Assembly (NCBI GenBank): GCA_900557455.1 | Contig: USSM01000005.1 | Coordinates: 10,284 to 74,283, forward strand | Reading direction: 5' to 3' | Origin: an uncultured Collinsella sp. | GTDB lineage: Bacteria > Actinomycetota > Coriobacteriia > Coriobacteriales > Coriobacteriaceae | Length of the DNA: 64,000 bases | Shown: positions 18,551 through 31,786 of the stretch, one piece after another | Layout: the number at the start of each line of letters is the position of its first letter | Position numbering within the stretch: position 1 is the stretch's first letter | Position numbers and translations under genes: made by a program | The notes under the pieces: generated by a model | What the model saw: only the letters and a program-made list of their open reading frames with translations | What the model was told of the DNA's origin: nothing | The model's database searches: none

Positions 18551-21500
18551 CTACTCAGCGCGATGGCGCAGCTTTTCGATCGCGGCTGCGATCAGCGCCA
18601 ACAGGCCGGTTCCGCCCAGTGCGGCGACAGTCACAGCCGTGTTGTCACCTGTCTGGGCCAGGCTTCCAGCAGCAGCCTTCTTGCCGTCCTTCTTCGCATC
18701 CGAAGCCGGTTTGGCATCAGACTTGCCACCGTTGTCCTTGCCGTCCGTCGGTTTCTGCTCAACGACCGGCTCAACAACCTCAACGGTCACCGAAGCGGTG
18801 AACTGCTGGGTTGTCGGCGCCTCGACGGCATCGGAATCGTCAGCCAGCGAGATCGCCACAGCCCCGCCGTTAACATCCATCGTCGCCGTAATGACAACGG
18901 TGCCGTTCTTGAGGGCCTTGACCTTGCCGTTCTCGACCGTCGCGATCGTCGGATCGAACGAGGTCCACGTCACGGGACCGCGAAGCATTGCGCCCTTATC
19001 CGCATTGCTCGCCGCGGCAGCCAGGTCGATCTCCTTGCCGCGCTCGACCTTGAGCGTGGTCTCGGCGGTCGTGGGTTTGCCGTTCTGATCGACAATCACC
19101 ATATCCTCAGCAGCAGGACGCGGCTTAACGCGAACCTCACAGTTGACCGTCAGCTCCGTGCCGTGCACCTTGCCGGTCACGGTCGCATCGTCAGCACCCC
19201 AGCCAAGCGCGGGCACGTTCTCCCAGTCGACGCCGTAGTCCTGCTGGCTGCCATCCTTCATGGTCACGGCGACCTTCTTGGGCAGCGCCTTCAGCACCTC
19301 ATCGGGCGAGCTAAACTCAAAGACCTTAACGGCGTCGAGCGCACCGGGCGTCACGGGAATGTTCGAGTCCTTCTCGGACACGGTAACGGTGGCCGTCACC
19401 GTGGCAGAACCGGTCTCGTCCTTGACGGCGCCCGTAACGACAATGTCGCCGAGCTCGCCGAGCGCCTTCTGGGTCAGCGCGCTCGTATCCCACGAAATAT
19501 CCAGGTCCTTGGCAGTGCCATCAGAATACGTCGCACTCGCCTGCTTGGGCAGAAGGGACACGACGTCGGCAACCTTGTCGTCGCGCTTGGCGGCAATGGC
19601 ACCAGCGCCTTCGGCAAGCGACGCGCTCTTGATGACAGGCTTAACCGAAACGGTCGCCGTCACCGCAAAGCCGCCCTGCTCGGTGGTGCCGCGCACCGTG
19701 AGGGTCTTACCCGTCGTGGCGATATCGGCAGCGGGAACATCGGTCCACGTTACGGCACACTCGACCTCGGTCTTGCCGTCGGCCATCACCACGGTCGCCT
19801 TAAGACCCGCAAGCGCCTTGGCAACATCCTCGGAAGAGGCGCCGTCGAGCACGGGCTGATCAAGCGTCAGGCTGTCGCCCTTCACGTGATGAGGAATCTC
19901 GCGCTTGGGCGTCTCGACGACCAGCTTGCAGGCCGCTTTGAGGGTCGTGCCCTCAACGGACCCCCCGATCATGTACTCGCCAACAACGGCGAGCTTCTTG
20001 TCGAGCCCGTCCGTGTTCCACGTCACCGAGGCCTCGTCCGTATGGCCGTCGGTATAGGTCACGCTAACGGTCTTGGGCAGCTGGCCCGTCACCGCATCGG
20101 CCTTCACGTCGCGCTCGACCGTAATCTGCGACGCCTCGGCTACCTTATCGATCGTCGTCGTGGAGGTAACGACGACTTCGACCGACAGGTTGCCGTTCAC
20201 CGTCACGCCCTTGGCGACAACGGCGTTGCCATAGGTGGCGGCAGCGGCAGGGACCTCGGTCCACGTAATCTCAGACACAGCCGTCGTCTTGCCGTCCTTC
20301 ATGCGAACGGTCGCCTTCACGCCCTTGAGCGCATCACGCACGACATCGGCGGACGAGTTCTCGGGGACGCTAATGCCCGCGACAGGCTCAACGGACACCG
20401 GAATCTCGGCATCGCTCTTTACAACCGTCACCGTGCACTTGGCCTTGACCGAAGTGCCCTCAACCGTGCCCTCAAGCGCGATGTCACCCAGCTTGCCCAG
20501 GGCATCCGTCGTGAGCGGGGCCTTATCCCAGGTGACGGCGTCAGTCTTCGTCGCGCCGTCGGACATGTTGAGGGTCACCTGGGCAGGCAGCGCGATGTCG
20601 TCGGCAGCCGTATTACGGGCAACCGAAAGCTGGACGTCAACGACGCTCTCAACAACCGGCTTCAGATTGACCGTAGCCTTGACCTCAAAGTTGCCGACCA
20701 CGGTCTTACCCGTGACGATAACGCTCGTGCCGTCCTTCTTAATGGTGAGGGCCTCCTTGGGAGCGGTCCAATCAATCTTTGAATCGACCTCGGAGCCATC
20801 CTTCATGGCGACCTTCACGGTCTTGGGCAGCGCAGCCACAACAGCCTCGGGCTTCGTGCCGTCGTCGACCGTCACGGCATCAACGGTACCAGCCAGGCGA
20901 TCGGGAATCTCGCGCAGCGGCTTAACGACCTTAATGGTGCACTCCGTCTTCTGGTCCGTGCCGGCAACCGTGCCCTTGACCGTGACCTCGCCCTCCTTGG
21001 CAAAGTCCTTGTCGGAGAGGCCCTTGGTGTCCCATTTCACGTCGACCTCGGCATCAAGGCCATCAGAATAGACAGCCGTAACCTTTTTAGGCAGCTTAGC
21101 CAAAGCTTCCGATGCCTTCGTGTCACGCTCGACTTCAATATCATCAGCGGCGTCAAGGCTCACGATATGCGCGGTCACCTTGACCTTCACCTTTACGGTC
21201 ATGCCGTTGTCCGTCAGGCCCGTGACCTCAAACTCGTTGCCGGCGCGGCCCAGGCTATCGACCTGAGACCACTTAACGGGCGTCTCGTTCTTAGTCTTGC
21301 CGTCCTTCATGACCACCGTCACCGTGGACGGCAGCATGTTCATCAGGTCCGCAACCTTGGCATTGTCCGCAATCTGAATGTCGGCAATCGGCTCAACGTG
21401 GTCGGGCGTCTCGGCATCCTGGTCCACCACAGTCACGTTGCAGGTCACCTTGGCGCCATTAAGCTTAACCGTGCCGGTAATCTTCACGGTACCGGTTTCG

Positions 21501-24500
21501 ACGAGCAGCTTGTCCGTAACGTTGGAGAGGTCCCACGTGTCAATGTCGAGCAGATCGGTTGAGCCGTCGGAATAAGTCGCCACAACCTGCTTGGGCATCT
21601 GCTGGTACAGGTCCTGCTTGGACGTACCCTTGGCCACGCTAAACGACTTAGCCTCGAGCTTGGTAATGGTCCGCGGCGCCTCGGAGACGTTGACGTACAC
21701 GATAGCGTTGACGTTGTCGACATCCTTGAGCTTGCCGACGAGTTTGTACGTACCCTTCTTGGCGAGCGGCTTGGAAAGATCGAGGCCATCGGTGTCGGTC
21801 CACTTTTCGATTTCGGTGCCACCGTATTGGCTATGTGCCGTAAAGGTGCCGTCGGAGTAATTAATATTCACGCACTCGGGCAGCTCCAGCATTGATCCGA
21901 CCGTGGTGTTGACTACAACGGCCTCAGGCTGCAACGCAACCTTCTTCGCCTTCTTGTCGGCAACCGTCACCTTAGCAGTAACGTTGCCGTTCTCATCAAC
22001 GCCGACCTTTTGGCCGTCATCGTCAAGCAGCGCCATAACAGCAGCGGCATCAAAGCCGACCACGTGGCCCGTCGCATAGAACGTACCAGGCTGCTCGTAC
22101 TTCTCGGGCGCAATCGGGTCCCAATCAATAGCGGCTGTCGAAACGGAGCCGTCGCTCATCTCGACCGCCATCTTGGATGGCATGGTCGGAGCGGTACCGG
22201 CCTTGGTGGTCACTGCGGTCTCGCCGTTATCGATTGCCTTCTCAACGCCTTGGATAACGATCTTGGTCTGAACAGTGAGGCCGGTGTTGATGCCGACGCC
22301 GTATCCGTTGAGGTCGCTTGTAAACAGCGCGCCAGACACTGTCGTGACCTGACCCGGCTCTCCGGTATAAACCGAGGGGCGAATGTCACCCCACTCAACG
22401 TGGGCATTGTGCGTTTTGCCATCACTCGTGGCAACCGAAACATTCCACGGCAGCTCGGGAACGACGCCATTGGCCGTGGTAATGCGCTCAGGAACGGCAA
22501 AAGAGGTGACAGAGCAGACGTCTACAGTGATTGTCGCCTCGGCACCACCTTGGAGCTTGCCCTTCACCTTAAACGAACCGTCCTTGGCATAAGCGTCTTC
22601 GGCGACGCGGTCCCATGTGACCTTTTCGCGCTGGGGCTCAGAAGACACATCGTTGTCGTATCGAACCTCAAGGTATTCCGGCAGCATCGGCTTGGTGCCG
22701 GGAACGGTCCATATGGTTCCGCCCTGCACCGAGGTCGCCTTGCTCGCAATCTTAACGGTGGCAGTAATCGGAACGTCGACCGTCTGCATGCCGTTCCCCG
22801 TGCCAAAGCTAATTGTTGCAGTGCCGCGGACCACGCCGCCCTGGGTCCAATCGAAGCCCTTCGTGTTCCACTTGGCCTCGGCGTATTTGTTCGAATACCC
22901 CGGTTGATCAGTCGCATCGGGGCTTACAAGTTCGACATGGCTGGGAAGCATGGCGGTACCGTCGCTGCCCTTGAGCACCGTAATGGTTTGCGGCTGAGCC
23001 TCCCAGTTTTTAGTCACGATGACATGGACCTTCACGGGGATATTCGTTCCGACGACCGTTCCAGTTATCGTGCAGTCCTTCTGGGGGCACCTATCGTAGG
23101 CATCCCAGTTGACGCCGAGACTGTCAAAAGTCGTTCCGTCCTGCAATGCGCCAGAAACAGTGAGATAGTCCAGATTGACTTCCTCACCGGGGTAGATGAC
23201 ACGCCAGTCCTCGTACGAGCGTCCAAGCGTCACGCCGTTATCGCTGTAGTTGTTGACACCCTTGACCTCGCCGCACACCGCAGTCGCATGGATCTTTGCC
23301 AGCGAGCCGGAGACCGTACCGGCAATTTCGTACTCGCCCGGTTTGCCGTCCAGCAGCTCTTGAGGAAACTCATCCCAGCTATAAGGCTGTCCCGAGGAAT
23401 ACCTGGGGTAGAAGGAGCTGCCGTCAGACAAATACAGATCGGACAGATAGCGCGGAGCCAAGAGCCCGACGCCGGGAACATAAGCGATCTTGCCAATGTT
23501 GCTGTCCTTGAGATCGCAGACGTTGACCGTCGCCGTGACCGGAATGTTGGAACCAGTGAAGTATCCGTTGACAGTAATCTGGCCAAGGTTCTTTAGGGCG
23601 TCCTGACTAATTGTCGACCATTGTACGGGGAAACTGCCTCGCGAACCATTCCACATCGTAGCCTCGATTGAACCCGGCATATTGGGCTGGCAACCGATAA
23701 GCGTGCTTGTCGATGTCGAAGAAGGCATCTGAAGGGCGCGGACGGAGATGGTCGCCGTGGCTCGGTTGCTGTCACCCAGTTCCACCTGACTAGACGACGA
23801 AGATGAGGTATTGGCCCAATATGACAGTGAACCAGATACCGTAAAGGTACCCTCGCGGGCAACCTGGGAATCCAGAATGGTATCCCAGTTAACGGAGCAA
23901 GGCTGCTTGGTGCCGTCGGTAAACGTAACCATGACAATGCCGGGAAGGCCGCTCTCCGCAGTCGGACGAACGTTGACGGGCGTATTCACCGGAGCAATTT
24001 TCTCGATGGATGCGACCTCTTTAACTAAGACCTTTGCACTTACCTTAAGGCCGTTAACGGAAGACGCGCTATTAGACCGAAGCGTACCGGTAACGGTATA
24101 CGTGCCGGCCTTCTGGAACTGAGACGCATCGGCGTTGTCCCAGTCAACCTGGTAGCTTCGATAATACGAGCCTGTGCCTGTCTGGGTCATCAGGAAATTA
24201 GCATAGTTGCTAAGCGGCGTGGTGTCTCCCGCAATGCGCTCGTACGTCACCGAATTAAGGTCCAATACATCCTTGGCATCTTTTACCGTCACCGTGCAGG
24301 TAACATCTCGGTTGTCGAAACCGTTGAGCTTGCCATTGACCACAAACGTGCCGGGCTTTGAGTACTGGGAGCTCTCCACGTTGTCCCATGTAATAGGAAT
24401 TGACTCAACGACACCGTTCTCGAAGGTAACCTGAGCAGAATACGGCAGGCCCGGCCATTCGCCGGCAATCGTAGTGCACGTAAGCTCGGTCTCAACGCTT

Positions 24501-25525
24501 TTGACCGCACGAACATTCACGGTGCAATGCACGAGCATGGAGGGACAGTCCTTTATATGGCCCTCAACAATAAACGTGCCCGCTTTCTGGTACTGGTCCT
24601 CGGAAATGTTATTCCACACAACCGGGCACATCCGGGACTCACCGTTGGAGTAGTAAACGGACACGTTCGAAGCCAGAGTGGGCGCAAAACCCGCTGCGGT
24701 CCAAGTGGACCACTGAGTGCCGCCCGTGGTGCGGGGAGCGTAGACTTTGAGAACACCGGTCACATCGAACGGCTCAGCGAGCGAGTACCATTGACCGTTA
24801 GCGGACGCACCGAAAATCTGGCCCGTGATGGCGATTTCGGACTCTTCAGTTGCAGAGGCAAAGGTCGCCTTTGACTTTTCATCCCACTGCACATAGGCAG
24901 AGCCCTCGGTGCCGTCAGACAGTTTAACCTTCAATGCAGGGGTCGGCACAAAGTCGCCGCTATCGAAGCCGACGTACTTCTCGATAATGGGGTTGGATTC
25001 GATCGAGACAACCGTGATGCCACTTTCGCTGGACGGCACGGCGGCGCTTGCAGCGTTAACTGCGGCCGGATCCGCTGCGGCGGCCTCGATAACCACGCGC
25101 TGCTTGACCGTCTGGGTGGCGCCATCGACGGTACCCTCAAACTCATACGAGCCGGCTGGCAGCTGCGCCAAGGTTGCCGGAGCATCGGCGCCGTTCAGCT
25201 TCCAGGTAACGTTTTCCTGCTTAGTGGCGCCGCTCTCGTAAGTCGCCGCCACGGTTTGAGGAAGCGTTGCGTCGGAGCCCTCGGCAACATGCAAGTCGGT
25301 TTGCTCGGCAAGCGAGGCGATCTTGTCGACCGCCTGATCTTCCGAGGTTGTCTGGCCGGTGTCCGCGGATGTGGCGGCAGTTCCCGTCGCATCGCTTTGC
25401 TCGACGACGACCTGGGTAGTATCGCCCTGCATCATCTCGGCAAACGCCTGCGGTGGCACCGAACCGACCGTCATGGTAAGGGCTAGGCCCGCGGTGATTG
25501 CCGCGTTGACATGCCTTCTATTCAT
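18551..25525 (-). CDS. Giant sortase-type surface protein with about 24 Ig-like (Big_4) repeats
   Basis: 2,324 residues from the ATG at 25525 (MNRRHVNAA), which has GGGAGG upstream. A signal peptide (AAITAGLALTMTVGSVPPQA, cleaved near AFA) leads into about 24 repeats of 70-110 residues. Each has the Big_4 pattern: a ysDGs strand, a V-x-W-D/N block and a G-x(3)-V-x-G end. One Big_2-like domain lies near the C-terminus (VTWTSFDPTIATVENGKVKA). The end is a charged linker, LAQTGD (variant LPxTG sortase motif), a hydrophobic helix and a basic tail RHRAE. It is probably anchored to peptidoglycan as a stalk or adhesin. No enzymatic domain was seen. A very long antisense open frame is a composition shadow. 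Confidence 0.9.
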   Translation of the reverse strand: MNRRHVNAAITAGLALTMTVGSVPPQAFAEMMQGDTTQVVVEQSDATGTAATSADTGQTTSEDQAVDKIASLAEQTDLHVAEGSDATLPQTVAATYESGATKQENVTWKLNGADAPATLAQLPAGSYEFEGTVDGATQTVKQRVVIEAAAADPAAVNAASAAVPSSESGITVVSIESNPIIEKYVGFDSGDFVPTPALKVKLSDGTEGSAYVQWDEKSKATFASATEESEIAITGQIFGASANGQWYSLAEPFDVTGVLKVYAPRTTGGTQWSTWTAAGFAPTLASNVSVYYSNGESRMCPVVWNNISEDQYQKAGTFIVEGHIKDCPSMLVHCTVNVRAVKSVETELTCTTIAGEWPGLPYSAQVTFENGVVESIPITWDNVESSQYSKPGTFVVNGKLNGFDNRDVTCTVTVKDAKDVLDLNSVTYERIAGDTTPLSNYANFLMTQTGTGSYYRSYQVDWDNADASQFQKAGTYTVTGTLRSNSASSVNGLKVSAKVLVKEVASIEKIAPVNTPVNVRPTAESGLPGIVMVTFTDGTKQPCSVNWDTILDSQVAREGTFTVSGSLSYWANTSSSSSSQVELGDSNRATATISVRALQMPSSTSTSTLIGCQPNMPGSIEATMWNGSRGSFPVQWSTISQDALKNLGQITVNGYFTGSNIPVTATVNVCDLKDSNIGKIAYVPGVGLLAPRYLSDLYLSDGSSFYPRYSSGQPYSWDEFPQELLDGKPGEYEIAGTVSGSLAKIHATAVCGEVKGVNNYSDNGVTLGRSYEDWRVIYPGEEVNLDYLTVSGALQDGTTFDSLGVNWDAYDRCPQKDCTITGTVVGTNIPVKVHVIVTKNWEAQPQTITVLKGSDGTAMLPSHVELVSPDATDQPGYSNKYAEAKWNTKGFDWTQGGVVRGTATISFGTGNGMQTVDVPITATVKIASKATSVQGGTIWTVPGTKPMLPEYLEVRYDNDVSSEPQREKVTWDRVAEDAYAKDGSFKVKGKLQGGAEATITVDVCSVTSFAVPERITTANGVVPELPWNVSVATSDGKTHNAHVEWGDIRPSVYTGEPGQVTTVSGALFTSDLNGYGVGINTGLTVQTKIVIQGVEKAIDNGETAVTTKAGTAPTMPSKMAVEMSDGSVSTAAIDWDPIAPEKYEQPGTFYATGHVVGFDAAAVMALLDDDGQKVGVDENGNVTAKVTVADKKAKKVALQPEAVVVNTTVGSMLELPECVNINYSDGTFTAHSQYGGTEIEKWTDTDGLDLSKPLAKKGTYKLVGKLKDVDNVNAIVYVNVSEAPRTITKLEAKSFSVAKGTSKQDLYQQMPKQVVATYSDGSTDLLDIDTWDLSNVTDKLLVETGTVKITGTVKLNGAKVTCNVTVVDQDAETPDHVEPIADIQIADNAKVADLMNMLPSTVTVVMKDGKTKNETPVKWSQVDSLGRAGNEFEVTGLTDNGMTVKVKVKVTAHIVSLDAADDIEVERDTKASEALAKLPKKVTAVYSDGLDAEVDVKWDTKGLSDKDFAKEGEVTVKGTVAGTDQKTECTIKVVKPLREIPDRLAGTVDAVTVDDGTKPEAVVAALPKTVKVAMKDGSEVDSKIDWTAPKEALTIKKDGTSVIVTGKTVVGNFEVKATVNLKPVVESVVDVQLSVARNTAADDIALPAQVTLNMSDGATKTDAVTWDKAPLTTDALGKLGDIALEGTVEGTSVKAKCTVTVVKSDAEIPVSVEPVAGISVPENSSADVVRDALKGVKATVRMKDGKTTAVSEITWTEVPAAAATYGNAVVAKGVTVNGNLSVEVVVTSTTTIDKVAEASQITVERDVKADAVTGQLPKTVSVTYTDGHTDEASVTWNTDGLDKKLAVVGEYMIGGSVEGTTLKAACKLVVETPKREIPHHVKGDSLTLDQPVLDGASSEDVAKALAGLKATVVMADGKTEVECAVTWTDVPAADIATTGKTLTVRGTTEQGGFAVTATVSVKPVIKSASLAEGAGAIAAKRDDKVADVVSLLPKQASATYSDGTAKDLDISWDTSALTQKALGELGDIVVTGAVKDETGSATVTATVTVSEKDSNIPVTPGALDAVKVFEFSSPDEVLKALPKKVAVTMKDGSQQDYGVDWENVPALGWGADDATVTGKVHGTELTVNCEVRVKPRPAAEDMVIVDQNGKPTTAETTLKVERGKEIDLAAAASNADKGAMLRGPVTWTSFDPTIATVENGKVKALKNGTVVITATMDVNGGAVAISLADDSDAVEAPTTQQFTASVTVEVVEPVVEQKPTDGKDNGGKSDAKPASDAKKDGKKAAAGSLAQTGDNTAVTVAALGGTGLLALIAAAIEKLRHRAE

Positions 25526-25685
25526 AGTTCCTCCCGACTGGCTCAACGGGCCACAGCACTGGTCCGGATTGCAAGTTAGGCTGAGCGTACCCCTCCCCAG
25601 TGTGGCAACGCAATATGAGATAGGTCAAGCGGCATAAACGATTTCGTAAGCGGGAGGACACTTTACAAGTACTTGACTGTTTTTG

Positions 25686-25752
25686 AGTTGCGGTGAAATA
25701 GTTCCTGGATGGGCTGCTAGAACCCAAAAACAGGAACTATTCCACCGCAACT
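25686..25752. repeat. Intergenic palindrome family, copy 3
   Basis: Left arm 25686-25707 (AGTTGCGGTGAAATAGTTCC plus TG) and right arm 25731-25752, a 22-bp stem with one mismatch. It lies between folC and the promoter side of the surface protein gene. The rest of the 243-base gap (25526-25768) shows no gene. Confidence 0.9.
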
Positions 25753-25768
25753 GATGAGGGGGTATGGG

Positions 25769-27112
25769 TTAACGGAGCAGGCCGGCTACTTCGCCGGCTA
25801 GGGTGATGGTGCCGGCTGCTACGAAGGACTCGCCGGCGGCATCGAGGGCTGCGAGGGCCTCGGATACGCTGGGGTACACGCCCGTGAGCTTATCGGCGTC
25901 CACCTGGGCGGCGAGTTCCTCCGCCGGCAGGGCGCGGTCGGAATCGGTCTGCGTCACGACCACGCGCGGGAAAGCCGGAACAAGCACGTCGACGATGCCC
26001 GCCACGTCCTTGTCTGCCAGCGCGGCGCACAACAACGTTGGGCGATTCTCTACGCACGGATCGATCTCGTCCAGCGCGCTCACAAAGTTCTCGCAGCTCT
26101 GGGGGTTATGGCAAGCGTCGATCAGTTTGAGCGGATCGGTTCCCAGCACATCAAAGCGACCCGGCGTGGGGCAGCCCGCAAGCGAAGTGTCGAGCGCATC
26201 GTGGTCGAGCTCGCGACCCAGATAGCCCTCGCACAGCATAATCGCGCACGCGGCATTCTGCGGCTGATAGGCCGGCTTGACCATGCTCGACGTATAGATC
26301 GCACGCGGCGTAGTGCAGCTAAACTCAACCGTATCTCCCACATGCGCCGGCACCTTCGTCGTGGCGTGGCTCACCACGAGTGGCACGACGCCGCACGCGC
26401 GGCAACGGGCATCCATCACGCGCTGAACGCTCGGCTCATGCGTGCCCTCGCCCAAAACAACCAGGCGCCCAGGCTTAATAACCGCAGCCTTCTCCCCCGC
26501 AATAGCCTCAAGCGTGTCGCCAAGGACCTTCGTGTGGTCGAGTCCAATGCCCGTAATGGCGACGGCGACGGGATCGGTCGCACTCGTAGCATCCCAGCGT
26601 CCGCCCATGCCGACCTCAAGCACGGCAACGTCCACCGCGGCCTCGGCAAACATAGTCAAACCGGCCACGGACAAAAGATCGAAGGGCGTAATAGAACGGA
26701 GCTCCTCGCCCGCCGCCTCACGACGCGCATTGAGACGACGGCCCGCCTCATACGCCGCAGAGACACCATGGGCAAAGACCTCGTCTGAGACGACCTTTCC
26801 ATCAATCTCCATACGCTCGGGATAGCGCACCAGATGAGGAGACGTAAAGAGCGCTGTCTTAAGGCCCTCACCACGAAGAATGGCAGCCGAGAATCGCGTC
26901 GTAGAGGTCTTTCCATTGGTACCGGCTATCTGAACGCAATCATAGAACTCGTCAGGACGACCAAGCTCATCGAGCATCTCGACGACGGTCTCGAGCAGCG
27001 GCGTGGAATAACGCGCAATCTTGCCCGTATCGGCCGCAAGTGCAACAGCCTCATCAAAAGAAAGCTCCGGAACCTCAAACGGCACCGAATACAACCCAGA
27101 ACGCTTTGCCAT
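25769..27112 (-). CDS. folC: Folylpolyglutamate synthase/dihydrofolate synthase
   Basis: 447 residues of the Mur ligase superfamily. The ATP P-loop is IAGTNGKTSTTRF, followed by TSPHLVRYPERM, the metal-binding block VAVLEVGMGGRWDATS and the C-terminal domain with DACHNPQS. It adds glutamate to folates and, in bifunctional forms, joins dihydropteroate to glutamate. The start is the ATG at 27112 (MAKRSGLYS) with GAGGGG upstream; the longer in-frame form would cross a terminator-like hairpin. It follows valS on the same strand, as in many genomes. Confidence 0.92.
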   Translation of the reverse strand: MAKRSGLYSVPFEVPELSFDEAVALAADTGKIARYSTPLLETVVEMLDELGRPDEFYDCVQIAGTNGKTSTTRFSAAILRGEGLKTALFTSPHLVRYPERMEIDGKVVSDEVFAHGVSAAYEAGRRLNARREAAGEELRSITPFDLLSVAGLTMFAEAAVDVAVLEVGMGGRWDATSATDPVAVAITGIGLDHTKVLGDTLEAIAGEKAAVIKPGRLVVLGEGTHEPSVQRVMDARCRACGVVPLVVSHATTKVPAHVGDTVEFSCTTPRAIYTSSMVKPAYQPQNAACAIMLCEGYLGRELDHDALDTSLAGCPTPGRFDVLGTDPLKLIDACHNPQSCENFVSALDEIDPCVENRPTLLCAALADKDVAGIVDVLVPAFPRVVVTQTDSDRALPAEELAAQVDADKLTGVYPSVSEALAALDAAGESFVAAGTITLAGEVAGLLR

Positions 27113-27132
27113 AGCCAAAGTCCCCTCAACAT

Positions 27133-27165
27133 AAAAAGAGGCCCGTAAGCAACAACGAGCCCCTC
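27133..27165 (-). terminator. Possible terminator between valS and folC
   Basis: Minus strand: GAGGGGCTCG pairs with CGGGCCTCTT (several G-T pairs) and is followed by T residues. It lies 20 bases before the folC start. Confidence 0.45.
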
Positions 27166-27271
27166 CCATTCAAAATATCAGCCAAACACCGCTTTGCAGC
27201 AGAATCAAGGCCACAACCCAGTGGCCCTAACGCACCAGATGCAAACAACCACGTAACCGCACTAGGAGCGG

Positions 27272-27372
27272 CCCGACGCTTTGCTCGATACAAGTTCCGC
27301 ACGCAAAGGACAGCACTTAATGTGCTGTCCGTCTTGCGCAGGACTGTTCGCAGTAGCGAGCAAAGCGTCGGG
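27272..27372 (-). other. Structured element downstream of valS (copy 1)
   Basis: The outer stem CCCGACGCTTTGCTCG/CGAGCAAAGCGTCGGG (16 bp, perfect) encloses an inner hairpin GGACAGCAC/GTGCTGTCC. On the minus strand the unpaired parts carry CAGTCCTGCGC before the inner hairpin, CACATTAAGTG at its tip and GCGTGCGGAA after it. The same three motifs, in the same order but with different stem sequences, occur at 30109-30224. It could be a structured RNA or a DNA hairpin element. Confidence 0.7.
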
Positions 27373-27391
27373 ACGCGCCCCTCAGTAAGAT

Positions 27392-30088
<2,697 letters not shown>

Positions 30089-30108
30089 ATATCTCTCCCT
30101 GTCCCGCC

Positions 30109-30224
30109 GGGGAGGAATGTAGGCCCGATTTTCGCTCGGTCAGGTCCTGGGCTCGCTCGAAGACCACATTAAGTGGTCTTCGGCTCGTGCGGAATCTACG
30201 AAAATCGGGCCTATATTCCTCCCC
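30109..30224 (+). other. Structured element upstream of valS (copy 2)
   Basis: The outer stem is 26 bp with one mismatch (contains GGCCCGATTTTCG and CGAAAATCGGGCC) and encloses the inner hairpin CGAAGACCAC/GTGGTCTTCG at 30158-30182. On the plus strand the single-stranded motifs are CAGGTCCTGGGC, CACATTAAGTG and TCGTGCGGAA, shared with 27272-27372 in opposite orientation. It ends 20 bases before the valS start codon, so it would lie in a valS leader transcript if transcription starts upstream of it. Confidence 0.75.
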
Positions 30225-30318
30225 TTAGGTATCGATTACTTCAGTCTGTAATGACTTCGCCGAGGCTTAAACAAACACACAGAATAACACAGGTAGTTGG
30301 GGTTATTGCGTATATATA

Positions 30319-30354
30319 AAATAGCCTCCGACCGCGGATGGTCGGAGGCTATTT
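30319..30354 (-). terminator. clpX terminator
   Basis: AAATAGCCTCCGAC and GTCGGAGGCTATTT form a 14-bp stem with an 8-base loop, followed by an AT-rich tract, 22 bases past the clpX stop. Confidence 0.85.
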
Positions 30355-30375
30355 GTAAGCACGTTTTTGGCTGGT

Positions 30376-31785
30376 TTAGCCGTAGATGCGTTGGGGCTGC
30401 TCTTCGCCCTTTACGGAGGCTTCGGTCACGATGACCTTGGAAACACCCTCCTCGCTGGGGAGGTCGAACATCGTCTGCTGCAGCACGTCCTCGCAGATGG
30501 AGCGCAGGCCGCGGGCGCCGGTCTTGCGGGCAAGCGCCATGCGGGCGATCTCGTGCAGGGCGGCGTCCTCAAACTCAAGCTCAACGTCCTCGAGCTGGAA
30601 CATCTTGCGGTACTGACGCACCACGGCGTTCTTGGGCTCGGTCAGGATCGACACCAGGTCGTCCTCGTCGAGCGCCTGCGTCTGGGTGACGACGGGCGTA
30701 CGTCCCACAAACTCGGGGATCATGCCAAAGGCATTGAGGTCCTGCGGGAGCACCTGGCGCAGCAGATCGTTCTCGTCGACCGAGGTGGGGCCGGCGATCT
30801 CGGAGTTAAAGCCCACGCCCTTGTTGCCCACGCGATCGGCGATGATCTTGTCCAGACCCACAAAGGCACCGCCGCAGATAAACAGAATGTTGGTCGTGTC
30901 GATCTGCAGCAGCTCCTGCTGGGGATGCTTGCGGCCGCCGGTGGGCGGAACGCTTGCCACCGTGCCCTCAAGAATCTTAAGCAGCGCCTGCTGAACGCCT
31001 TCGCCCGAAACATCGCGGGTAATGGAGAGGTTCTCGGCCTTGCGGGCGATCTTGTCGATCTCGTCCACGTAGATAATGCCAACCTGCGCGCGCTCAATGT
31101 CGCCATCGGCGGCATTGATGAGCTTGAGCAGGATGTTCTCCACGTCCTCGCCCACGTAACCGGCCTCGGTGAGCGCCGTGGCGTCGGCGATGGCAAACGG
31201 CACCTCGAGGATGCGCGCAAGCGTCTGGGCGAGCAGGGTCTTACCGGTACCGGTGGGACCGAGCAGCAAGATGTTGGACTTGGCGAGCTCCACCTCGTCC
31301 ATATCATCGTCGAGCTGCGAGTCCAAGCCATCGTCAAAGGCCGAAAGCGCAGCGCCGCCCTCGATGACGCGACGGTAATGGTTGTACACGGCAACCGACA
31401 TGGCGCGCTTGGCGTCCTCCTGGCCCATGACATAGGCCGAAAGCTCGTCATAGATCTCGTGCGGCGTCGGCACATGCGTAATGACCTGGCGGGCGTCGTC
31501 CTCGAGCTCAAAGCCCTCGGCCTCGGGGTCCACGGCAGGCTGGGACGCAGCCTGGCCGTGATCGTTGAGGAAGCCCGGCAGCTTGCCGTTGCGGGCAGCG
31601 TCCATAAAGTCCGAAGCCAGCGACTCCTCAAGGATCTCGGAGCAGGCGGCGACGCACTCGTCACAGATAAAGATGTTGGTCGGACCCTTAACAAGGCGGC
31701 GAACCTGCCCCTGCTCTTTTCCGCAGAAGGAGCAGCGGATGGGGTTGCCGTTCTCGTCGAAGTTGTCCTGCATGTTACCGGCCAT
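30376..31785 (-). CDS. clpX: ATP-dependent Clp protease ATP-binding subunit ClpX
   Basis: 469 residues. The N-terminal C4 zinc finger (CSFCGKEQ, then ICDECV) precedes an AAA+ domain with Walker A GPTGTGKT, Walker [11 protein letters not shown], the pore loop [10 protein letters not shown], the ClpP-docking region and sensor 2 in [12 protein letters not shown]. It unfolds substrates and feeds them to ClpP. The start ATG at 31785 has GAAGGA upstream inside the end of clpP, one base after the clpP stop. It is about 40 residues longer than many ClpX proteins because of an acidic insert after the zinc finger. Confidence 0.97.
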   Translation of the reverse strand: MAGNMQDNFDENGNPIRCSFCGKEQGQVRRLVKGPTNIFICDECVAACSEILEESLASDFMDAARNGKLPGFLNDHGQAASQPAVDPEAEGFELEDDARQVITHVPTPHEIYDELSAYVMGQEDAKRAMSVAVYNHYRRVIEGGAALSAFDDGLDSQLDDDMDEVELAKSNILLLGPTGTGKTLLAQTLARILEVPFAIADATALTEAGYVGEDVENILLKLINAADGDIERAQVGIIYVDEIDKIARKAENLSITRDVSGEGVQQALLKILEGTVASVPPTGGRKHPQQELLQIDTTNILFICGGAFVGLDKIIADRVGNKGVGFNSEIAGPTSVDENDLLRQVLPQDLNAFGMIPEFVGRTPVVTQTQALDEDDLVSILTEPKNAVVRQYRKMFQLEDVELEFEDAALHEIARMALARKTGARGLRSICEDVLQQTMFDLPSEEGVSKVIVTEASVKGEEQPQRIYG

Positions 31786-31786
31786 C

